From Hanleya hanleyi (Eukaryota > Mollusca > Polyplacophora > Lepidopleurida > Hanleyidae), in contig JAVTVY010039265.1 in assembly GCA_036873755.1 (NCBI GenBank), positions 1 to 64,000 on the forward strand: a DNA stretch of 64,000 nt, written 5' to 3'. Under the pieces are notes generated by a model. That model saw only the letters and a list, made by a program, of their open reading frames with translations, was not told where the DNA came from and made no database searches. The translations under genes were made by a program, and so were the position numbers. Below, in pieces: positions 40,301 to 52,300 of the stretch; position 1 is the first letter of the stretch; every line of letters starts with the position of its first letter.

Positions 40301-43300
40301 AGTCCTGTGTGAGATTACTGCTGAATAGGCCAGTCCCAAATTGGATTACTGCTGGATAGACCAGTTTGGTCTGGGATTACTACTGGATAGTTGATTTCCG
40401 TTTGAGTTTACAGCTGGATAGGTCAGTCCCGTATGGCAATACTGCTGGATAGGCTAATGCCATTTGGGATTACTGCTGGATAGGTCAGTCCCATGTGGGA
40501 TTACTGTGGGAGAGCTGTGACCTAGGAAAACATGAAACATGTCCACCAAGTTTTATGATCATCCCACGAAAGGTTCAACAAACTTTCCATGTACAGATCT
40601 ACCTGTAAATTTTTGCCCAACAAAAACCTTATCAATGGAAAGATACAAAGTCTAAACTGCAATAATTAGGAAAAAATTTCATATTTAATGTCATACTTCT
40701 TAAATAGCACATGCACATCTTTGAATCACATTGAACTTGGGTAGCAAGTGTCAAACTCATCCAATGAAAGCTGACAGCTTCAGAAAACTTTCCGTGTACA
40801 TGTATATACATGTGCATTATTATTGGCAGATTCAGACAAAATCCTCAAAATTTGAACAAAAATTAATATTTCATCTCCTAAATATCACAGGTACATCTTT
40901 TAATCATAAGAAACATGTGTACCAAGTTTCATAATCATTCAATGACAGCTGACAACTGCAGCAAACTGTGGTGTACAGATGTACATGTGCACTTCAGCTA
41001 AACGCAAAACTCAATCAGTTGCCATAATTTGGAGAAAAATTAATATTTCATCTCAAAAATAGCACAAGTAAATCCTCCAATCATAAGAAACATTTGTACC
41101 AAGTTTCGTAATCATCCAATGAGAGCTGACAACTGCAGCAAACTTATCATGTACATGTATATGTATACATGTAGAGGCCTACATGTACAATTTACCTAAA
41201 CAGAAAACTCTTCATTTGGCATAATTTGGAGAAAAATTAATATTTCTTGTCAAAAATAGCACAGGTACATCCTCTAATCATAAGAAACATGTGTACCAAG
41301 TTTCATAATCATCCAATGACAGCTGACAACTGAAGCAAAGTTACCATGTAGATGTATATGTATACATGTAGAGGCCTACATGTACAATTTACCAAAACAG
41401 AAAACTCTTCATTTGCCATAATTTTGAGAAAAATTAATATTTCTTCTCAAAAATAGCACAGGTACATCCTCTTATCATAAGAAACATGTGTACCAAGTTT
41501 CATAAACATCCAATGACAGCTGACAACTGGAGCAAACTTACCATGGACATGTATATGTACAATTTACCTAAACAGAAAACTCTTCATTTGCCATAATTTG
41601 GAGAAAAATTAATATTTCTTCTCAAAAATAGCACAGGTACATCCTCTAATCATAAGAAACATGTGTACCAAGTTTCATAATCATCCAATGACAGCTGACA
41701 ACTGGAGCAAAGTTACCATGTAGATGTATATGTATACATGTAGAGGCCTACATGTACAATTTACCTAAACAGAAAACTCTTCATTTGCCATAATTTTGAG
41801 AAAAATTAATATTTCTTCTCAAAAATAGCACAGGTACATCCTCTTATCATAAGAAACATGTGTACCAAGTTTCATAATCATCCAATGACAGCTGACAACT
41901 GCAAGAAACTTTCCAAGTACAGATGTACATGTGCACTTCAGCTAAACGCAAAACTCATTCATAGGGATTTTAACATTAGAGTACCCCAGGGGTAGTACCC
42001 CCAGGTGGCATACCCACCCCCCATATGTTTTATATTTTTTTTATATTTTTTCTAATTTTTCTAGATTTTTTTTTAACTTGCTAAACCAAAAACCCATTCA
42101 TTTCCAGGCAGGGGACACCGACACCGACACCGACGCCGACACCGACACCGACGACGACATCCTCTTTCCCCCTCTCACAATATCTCCCCTTTACTTCGTA
42201 AGGCGAGATAAAAATGACAAAAAATATTTTCTGACACTGTTTTCAATGGTCTTTTATTCGATGGAAACTTTACTTGAGGGTTTACGATCACTTTAATAAG
42301 CAAAAACGGTTTTTGTTTCTCTCCTCCCATTTTAGAGAGGCAGTTCTCCCTAACCTGTTTAGAAAGTATGGATCAATATCGACTCAGACCTGCCATCATC
42401 AGGGGGGATCATCACAGCACTAACATATTCTCTTGTTGTTGTAAAGCAAGTCTGTTGTACAGAAGAAAGGAAGACTTACTCAAGATCCCAGACAATACAG
42501 GTCCCGTCAGTGCTGGCCGACACACACTCCTTGTCGTTCTTCTTGATCTTAATGGCGGTGACTTTACCCTTGTGTTCTTTCATAGCCTCCACCAGGCGGG
42601 TTGTTGTTGTGGGGCCCTTGGCGCTGTAACAGGAGTTGATTTCCCAGATCCTTACTTGGCCCTCCCCTCCCCCACTCACGATTGTCCTGCAGTGTGATGA
42701 ACAGGCGATGGCTGTCACTCCTTTGTTGTGGGCGTCATGAATGGTGAACATCTCTTTGCCAGACTCTGGATAAAAGGCTCGGATTTTGCCATCATCCCAG
42801 GCTATAATCAAAGAAAGGCAACTCAGTTATCAGTTACGGTTCTACATTGTATCTACCTTATTTGAATTTGATATCCCCCAAATGGTTCAGAGATAATCCA
42901 GAAGTTGTATTTAGCTGATTTTTCTCTGGGAATATGCCACACCTATCTACCCAGGCCACACCTATCCATCCATCCATCTGTATTAAGCATGCTGAATCAA
43001 GTGCAAATGCTAGTGCAGGACATATTGTCCTTTTGAAAATAGTCACATGGATCACTTTATTGTGGCATTCGAAACAACATGGGGGGAGTGATGTATGTGA
43101 AGTCGTTAATTTTTTATGTGTGATGTAACAAAGACCACATCACTGGTAGAATTACATGAACTTCACAAGGCTAGCATTACTTAACTCAACTCCGACTTCA
43201 TTCTTCCTCAACCCAGACATATCTAATGGTGGCACACTACAGTAAGGGGGTTGGCAAGACATAAACTTTCTGATATCTATTATTTCGGTGAAACAACATA

Positions 43301-46300
43301 TATAGAGGAAGAAACACCTTCAGGCAAGTTCTTCTATGTTCTTACTGGTAAAACAACATATATAGAGGAAGAAACGCCTTCAGGCAAGTTCTTCAATGTT
43401 CTTACCACTGATGATAGATTTTCCATCGTCAGTCAAACAGATAGCGTGACACTCCATGTTTGGAATGACAATACGCAGCAGTTCTGTACAGCTGTTCGTG
43501 TCCCACACTCTGATCTCTTCTTTCCCACATGTGATGAATAGATCCGAGGCCATACTGAAACAGTCATTTATGCAAATTTAAGATATTGCATCACCTCCCG
43601 GACAGGTGAATAGTCTATTAACATGGATTGGTCCGGGTTTCTGGGCATCATATGCCAAACACATAGACAGAGAAGCGTGTTTCGCCCCCAAATCGAGAGA
43701 CAAACTAATAGAGAGCGAGAGGGTTGTTTGTACAAAACTAATAAAAAGATAAGCAGTTGAGTTATTTTGACTTCCCACATATCAATTTGATTTATTGGAA
43801 GTGATTTGTTTTGGACTAGGATCTGGATTGGTTGATTTCTTACAGCGGGAAGATGACGTCATTGACAGCAGTCGAGTGTCTGGTTCCTGTCATCTCATGG
43901 GAGAAGTCGGAGTAGTTGAACCTGTAGATGTGTGATTTACAAGTGCTGGCAAAAAACTGCAAAAGAGAATTAAAGTAATTTAGTACAACAAACATATTTT
44001 CTTCCCAACTGAAAATATTTTACAGACAGGTGGTAATAAATAAGAATGAACAACATAGAATAATATCTCTGTATTCTATCAGAAGACCACAGCATACGTT
44101 TAAGATATAACTCCTACTGTAGCAAATTATTCGCCATTCAGAGATAAACGATTTTGGAGGCACTTCTGTGCACATCTGTTTTCAAAATGATTCATGGAGA
44201 CATAGTTGAGGAACGTTGTGAGGAACTTCCCACAAGAGGGTTCTCTAACATTGGGAGGTCATGTAGGACATTAAAAAGGAGATGAAACTAGAATGTGAAT
44301 AAACAAGTATTGAAATGAGTAGTCCGCAACAGTCTCTCCATCCAATTGGGCAATTTGCAAATGGAACAGGTCACTGGTTAAGATGTGTATAAAAAAATAT
44401 ACCTGATGTCCGGAGCCTCTCAAAGCAAGGGAAGTAACTGCGCCCTGCAACATCTGTTTTTTTCTACAAAGAAAATGTGTATTGTGTATCAACTATTTGG
44501 TAGTCGGCTATATACATGACTTGCCCTTCCGACGGAACTGAGCTAGTGATCCCCATGTTGGCAATTAAAAACAGTATCAAGTTACATGAGCGATGTCGGG
44601 TCTGGGTAAATGAATTGTAATCTATTTTTTACCACCTGTCATATAGTTACCAAGGATGCACACTGTGTCATGGGATATAATGAAACTAGAGGTTCCGCTT
44701 TGACCCTTGAGTTGCTGCTCCGGCATGAAGCCTATGCTGGTTGTTTTTTTGAGCAAAAACATACGTCTCCCCCAGCCTTGAATGGGCACATAAGTTAAGG
44801 GAAAGTGCTATAAAATTAATGTAGCAATAAGTATCTTAAACAAAGCTGCATATCTAAAAATATTAATTACAAAGAAGCGATTTTCATTGTATATACATGT
44901 ACAAGTAGATGAACGGATGGACGGACACCGGACACAGATGAATGCATGCACACATACACCAAAACCTGATCAAATGTGGGGGCTATCCCAATGAAGCTTC
45001 CATCCAAGTTTGGTGAAATTTCATCCAATAGTTCTCAAGATATCTTGCAGACAAGGCCTGTATATACATGTACAAGCAGATGTACGGATGGACGGACACC
45101 GGACGAACGCATGCACACACACCAAAACATAATCAAATGAGGGGGGGCTATCCCACTGAAGCTTCCATCCAAGTGTGGTGAAATTCCGTCCAGTAGTTCT
45201 CAAGATATCTTTTAGACAAGGCCTGTATATACATGTACAAGTAGATGGACGGACGGACGGACACTGGACACGGATGAACGCATTCACACACACCAAAACC
45301 TAGTCAAATGAGGGGGCTATCCCAATGAAGCTTTCATCCAAGTTTGGTGAAATTGCGTCCAGTAGTTCTCCAGATATCTTGCAGACAAGCCTTGTATATA
45401 CATGTACAAGTAGATGGATGGACGGACAGACACCGGACATGGATGAATGCACGCACACACACCAAAACCTAATCAAATGAGGGGGCTATCCCACTGAAGC
45501 TTCCATCCAAGTGGGATGAAATTCCGTCCAGTAGTTCTCAAGATATCTTGCAGACAAGGCCTGTATATACATGTACAAGTAGATGGACGGATGGACAGAC
45601 ACCGGACACGGATGAATGCACCCACATACACCAAAACCTAATCAAATGAGGGGCTATCCCAATGAAGCTTCCGTCCAAGCTTGGTGAAATTCCGTCCAGT
45701 AGTTCTCCAGATATCTTGCAGACAAGCCCTGTATATACAAGTAGATGGGCGGACGGATGGGCACCGGACATGGATGAATGCATGCACACACACCAAAACC
45801 TAATCAAATGAGGGGGCTATCCCACTGAAGCTTCCATCCAAGTGGGGTGAAATTCCGTCCAGTAGTTCTCAAGATATCTTGCAGACAAGGCCTGTATATA
45901 CATGTACAAGTAGATGGACGGGCGGACGGACACCGGACACGGATGATTGCACGCACACACATCAAAACCTAATCAAATCAGGGGCTATCCCAATGAAGCT
46001 TCCATCCAAGTTTGGTGAAATTCCATCCAGTAGTTCTCAAGATATCTTGCAGACAAGGCAAGGGGACGGACAGACATCCATCCATCCATCCAGACAGACA
46101 GCACAAACACTAGATGTCTCCCCCCAACATAGTTGGGGGAGACATAATAAAACGTCATTAAGTTCAGGTTTTTGACTGCACAGGACTGGATAGCACTCCG
46201 CAAAATGACGGAGTTAAGTGAGTGAGGCCTACTGATGTCTGCAACTGGCAGTCATTCCAATATTCTGTAATTCCGTAAGATTTTCTTGTCCGGACAATAA

Positions 46301-49300
46301 CTCGTGAACGATTTTAACCGATCAACTTCAAACTTGGGCTGTGCCTTGACATTGGCGAGTGGACGGTTGAGATTGTTTTCCAGCAATGTGTGTAATCTAA
46401 TATGGCCGCCGTCAGCCATATTGGATTATAAGCAGTTGGATCTTGTCCGGACAATAACTCGAGAACGATTCAGACGATCTACTTCATACCTGGGGAGTGC
46501 CTTGACATTGTTGAGAGGAGGATTGGGATTGTTTTTCAAGGACGTGCTTAATCCAATATTGCCACCATCAGCCATACTGGATTTCATTGGATTTTAAGCA
46601 GTTTGATCTTGTCCGGACAATAACTGGAGTACGATTCAACTGATCTACTTCAAACTTGGGGAGTGCCTTGACATCACTGAGAGGATGGTTGGGATTGTTT
46701 TTCAGCAATGTGCATAATCCAATATGGCCGCCGTCAGCCATATTGGATTATAAGCAGTTGGATCTTAGATTTTCTTGACCGGACAATAACTCGTGAACGA
46801 TTTAACCGATCAACTTCAAACTTGGGGTGTGCCTTGACATTGGTGAGAGGACGGTTGGGATTGTTTTTCAGCAATGTGTGTAATTTAATATGGCCGCCGT
46901 CAGCCATATTGGATTATAAGCAGTTGGATCTTGTCCGGACAATAACTCGAGAACGATTCAACCGATCTACTTCATACCTGGGGAGTGCCTTGACATTGTT
47001 GAGAGGAGGATTAGGATTGTTTTTGAAGGACGTGCTTAATCCAATATGGCCACCATCAGCCATACTGGATTTCATTGGATTTTAAGCAGTTTGATCTTGT
47101 CCGGACAATAGCTGGAGTACGATTCAACTGATCTATATCAAACTTGGATGTAATCCACCATAACTGGCGCTGCTGCCGCGGGGGCCATGGACCTCTATGT
47201 TTGATTTTTTTCTTACCCTGGTACTCGCTTGAATTTATCTCCCTTGACAACTGCTACAGTACCATCGCCGGCACCAACGAGGACTTCACCATTCTTAAGA
47301 AGAGCCAGGGCAGTTACACCCTGGCTAAATTTGTCCTTCTGCGGTCCATCAAACTGGTACAATTTCGTTTTAACATTTACACTTATGATGTCACCGGTTG
47401 TTGTTCCACAGTAGAAAAAGGAGTCATCCTGTACCATCTGAAAAATAAAATTTAATACTCAACTGGTGAACTCAAGGGAAAAATCGTTAAAACCAAACTG
47501 ACAAACTTGAGGCATACATTGGGATTTACAGGTCTCTGATCATATCCCGATATTTGAGGACCAATTTAGCAATGATAATCTATAAGATCTCAAAGGATTT
47601 ACAAAGGGGTGAGGGATTTAATCAAAACACAGTGTAGGATTAAAGTTGCCAGCACATGATTAAAATTAAAATCTGTACCATACCTGAATACACTTGATTA
47701 TACGTTTTAACTGGCCCATGTTCACGTCTGTTGGTCGTACTTTTCTGTTGTGTAGGTCCAGCTCCCAAACTCTCAAGGTACAACTGTGGATAACAGAAAA
47801 GGCATTTTTTTTTTCAGAACAAGATTTAAACATCATATATTTGGGGGGTTTTTTTTTCCACTAAACATCCAAACAGATTCTGTATATTATATTATTAGTC
47901 AGAGTATTTTGGTGGATAAAATAAAATAACTTTCATCATGCCAACAGTTCAAGAGTGACCAACCTTAGTTCATTGAGATTAATGTTCCAATCATGCACTG
48001 ACTAAAGCAATGTCATATTAACATAATGCAAGCACCTCTTATGTACAAGTACTTACTCTCCACCTGTTACAAAGATGTTGTCGTCATTGTTTGAGTAACA
48101 GACACATGATGTTGTACCAGCACTCATCACTTGGGCTGGGGAGCCACAAATGGCCTCTTTCTTGCATATACTCCACACCACAATGCTGAATAATATAAAA
48201 TAATATTCTTTAGTTCAATTATTGCTTACTATTTTCTTACAACCTGCCTTACTGTCACTTTCAAAATACATGTATGTTATATCCGAGGAATGAAGAATAA
48301 TATAACTACATATATATGTATATATTTCCCCTCCCAGACTCGAGTTCGATCAGAAAACATTTACTTTCTTGGTACCATTGTGGGGCGGACAAAGATAATA
48401 GATTGCAGCCACAGATTGCAGCTCTCGCATTCCAGAAATCTGCCTCAGCAGAAAATGTTGTAAAATTACATTATCCCCCACTCAACCCCATGTTGAAAAT
48501 GGCCGAGGCAAACTTCATTTGCTTCAGCTGTTTGCATCAGCAATGCCGAATGCCGACGCCAGTTGTGAGGGCTAGATTGCATTTTATTAGTGCATTAATA
48601 CTGTAGACCATGGCAGGAACAAAATCAGCATTACCAAATAACTAGAATTCTCCAGCAGCTCCCCCAGCTTTATTATTATTTTTTTATTTGTTTTCTTGAA
48701 TTAAAGATGATCACAGCAAATCTGTATGGGAAATGAGAAGCTGTCTCCCTTGATGTGCACACACTTCAGTATTGAGGTTCTGGTATTATACAGACAGTGA
48801 GATTGTAATCTTAGTTCACCTACACTGGTCTCAAGGTATTTTACAATACATATTCCAGAGACCACATGATACAACAAATAAAATTGAATCTTGTAGAAAA
48901 ATCGAATTTCACTGTAACACCAACCTGCCATCATCTTGTCCGCCCAGTGAAACCAAGTACTCATCATTGGGAGAGAAGGCCAGGGCCTCCACCTTGTTCT
49001 TATGGAGAACCAGTTGACAGTACAACTCTCGCTTCTCATAATCCCAGATAATGATATCAGCCTGCAGGCAGATTAAAGTACAAATACAATTCATAATGCG
49101 CTCTTAAAAAATATTTCAACTAGAAACAGAACATCCAACACAGACTATTATTGCGGATCATTGAAGTTTATGATGACACCATATCATCATCGCAGATCTG
49201 TACCTTAAGATTTAAATTACAATAGTGTCACATTCTCATACTTAAATGTCATTATGTATATATTTTTTATTTTATTGTTATTTTTTTTATATATGTTGGC

Positions 49301-52300
49301 CAGTGAAGTAGCTTATACAAGCTAATGTTTTACATTCAAGTATTGTGCCAACGTATTCAAAGCTTCTTGAATCTTTTCTTTTAAATAGCTGGGGCTATGC
49401 CAAGGCCAGGATATGATTTTAAAGATCCCCTGGCACATAGAAATACTGACCTTGAAGCCCATATAAGTAACTTGACCGGATGCGACAAATCGTCCACTCT
49501 TGGACACGGCAATACAGGAGACCTCATCAGTGTGACCGGTCAGGAACTCTTGCTTCCTCTTTGCTTTCTTCTTCTCTGTGATCTCCTCAATGATAACAGT
49601 ACTACCCAGTGGGTATATAAAATGTTGTCTGTCAGGATGAACTATCAGCCCTGATGGAACATGGCCTGTGAAAGATTGAAAATATAAATAAAAAAAATAA
49701 AAAAATAAAAAAATGCCAACACATTGCTACATGTATACAGAACTGTTCCTATACCAGCACTTGCATTTAGTAGTATTCAGTTTGGTTATCAGAATATGAG
49801 TGGATATTTGTTGAATTCATGGTGATTTATTACCAATCACTTGTCTTAAAACAAAAAAATAAACAAAGTGCCCATAAGTGAAGGCTATATAAAGGATCTC
49901 GTTAAATTTGAGCTGATTTCCATGGAAAATTCACCTATTTTGTAAATCTATCGATGCCACAGGAAAGTTGTAAAATATGTATTCTATTCATACGAGTGCC
50001 AACTGGTAGGTCACATTGATTTTTTGAAGCAGAAATCCATCCAACTTAAAACGAATTTGGGTGGCTGAAAAGAATTTTTGATTTAAATGGCTAGAGCCTA
50101 CAGTATCCGTATCACAAAATTAAAAGTCAGTAGAACTTGCTTGTTGAACTAGTGTGCGGGACAGTTTGAGATCATCGACAGTTGGGCCGTCCACAATAAT
50201 ATTCAAGTTTTTGTTTCCAGTAACCAGCTTTAGAAAATTTGGGTAGGTAGGTAGGCAAGAATTTTATTTTTTTTTTACTTCTTTTCTTATTTTTTTTTAG
50301 TGGATTTTTGACCTTTTGTATAGTATTTCATGAAGTACTGCTGAAAAACATACAAATAAAAAAAATTGTCCACTCACACATTTTTTTTTTGACTGCAAAA
50401 TATATGGGTAGGTAGGGTTACTGCATGGAAACAGAAATATTATTGTGAATGGCCTTGTGGATCACATTATTTACTTAGCAAATGATTAATTTTGGTCTTC
50501 CGAACTGATTCACCTTTCTGCTTCTAAAAGTCAGTGTGGCCTACTGCATTGCACCTTGTCCAGCTTCATGAATAGTTAAGCGAAAAAAAATATATATCTG
50601 CGTTTGGATGTAAACTTTTAACTATCAGTATCACACATAATAGAATGAACATGATTGGGTCGACTCAGTGGATTCCATTTTTCGACTTGTGTAATCCTGA
50701 ATTTAGATGGCCTAAAGTTCAACTTAAGTTTATTTGCATACACTCAATATGGGCAGTGCAATAACAAAAATGCTCAATACAATACAAATTACAAGCAATC
50801 ACAACAAATCGTACAAATCGGTCTATAATACTGGAAATACTTAAATGCCAATACTCAAGTGCATGTGTTCTAAAGATGGCCTCCGATTTCGTGTTTGAAA
50901 GATGATGCACAATATTGTTGTAATGTTGTTGTTTTTTTTTGCTTTTGACATTCATGAAAATGAAAGGAGCTGGACAGGGGAACTAAATGCCCAGAGAAGT
51001 TGACAAATATATATTCGGGTGCATAATAGTATGCAGAAATCTGCCCAACCTGATCCAGGCCAAAAACTTTGTGATAGACAGTTTTGATTCGACAGCTAAA
51101 CCTACAGTGTGACATATCACAAAATCAATTGTTGGCAGGGTTTTAGCTAGCCACAACTGTTCCTATCAATAATGCCTTCGGATGATAGTCACAAATGGCG
51201 TTCATTGATCTCCGTGTGCTATATCCCGTACCATATAAAAGTTCATTTTGATGCTCCTTACCTGTTATTTTCTGGAAGCTAATTCCTTCTTTTCCCTGCT
51301 TGTCGCTAGGAAGCTCACATGGTTAGACTATCACAGCACTTTCAGGATAGTAGTTCGTTCAATTGTAGAATTGTATAAATGTTCACTTCATAGCACGATA
51401 GTTGAGCTATGAATGTTGAGTGGTTCCAATTGATTGTATATTAATATGTACTCCTATGGAGGTGCCTCTCTCAAAGGGGGAAATTACAAACTGAACTGAA
51501 CTGATGCCATATTGTGTAACTGCGCATGCGTAGTGGCCCAAATACACACAATATGGTGTCTACCGTAACATGGGGAAGGTCAGGGTCGATGTGAAAACGG
51601 CTTGTGTACAGCTGATCACCAGCGCTGGAAACTTTAATAAAAGCGACAAGCGTGGAAAAGAAGGAATTAGCGTCCCGAAAATAACAGTTAAGGAGCATCA
51701 AAATGAACTTTTATACGGTACGGGTTATAGCACACAGACATCAATGAACGCCATTTGTGACTATCATCCAAAGGCATTATTGATAGTAGCTAAGATTCAT
51801 AGCGTCTCCCTTCCCTCACCGCTATGCCGACGACAAATAAATTTCTCTGGTGGTAACTTGAACATCTCCATGGCGCACTTATTATTACCTTTGCGCCCTA
51901 TTGGACCTTCATTAACTTGAGAAAATGGACCGCCATGAATAAAAATACAGAAATGGCAGACCAAACGGCCATTCGTCGGTCAAAAATTAATTACAGACGT
52001 TAAAATCATCCCTATGGAGCCTCAAAATCACCTGAAATCGAGGGTCAAGAAGATGTCATTTCCGTCATAACAGACCCCGTGTATACAGGGGATGATGATC
52101 ACAACATCGATTATGGTATTTTTATTCATGTCAGCCCATTTTCTCAAGTTAATGAAGGTCCAATAGGGCGCAAAGGTAATAATAAGTGCGCCATGGAGAT
52201 GTTCAAGTTACCACCAGGGAAATTTATTTGTCGTCGGCATAGCAGTGAGGGAAGGAAGACGCTATGAATCTTAGCTATATTGATAGGAACAGTTGTGGCT

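Noticed and set aside
39683..40359. ORFs of 60-90 codons in the region with repeating LLLDRPV and ITAG words
   Set aside because: They are translations of the 30-37-bp minisatellite in CFAP52 intron 10.
42078..42296. ORF with an alternating Asp-Thr stretch
   Set aside because: Encoded by the (GACACC)n microsatellite inside a CFAP52 intron.
31961..47150. Treating each GTCC run as an independent microsatellite
   Set aside because: In most cases the run is followed by a tandem core in fixed order, so it is part of an element.
51570..51920. 116-codon ORF starting MGKVRVDVKTACVQ, downstream of an NRF1-like motif
   Set aside because: It runs through the arms of the double-palindrome element, its second half repeats as inverted sequence, and no domain is recognisable.
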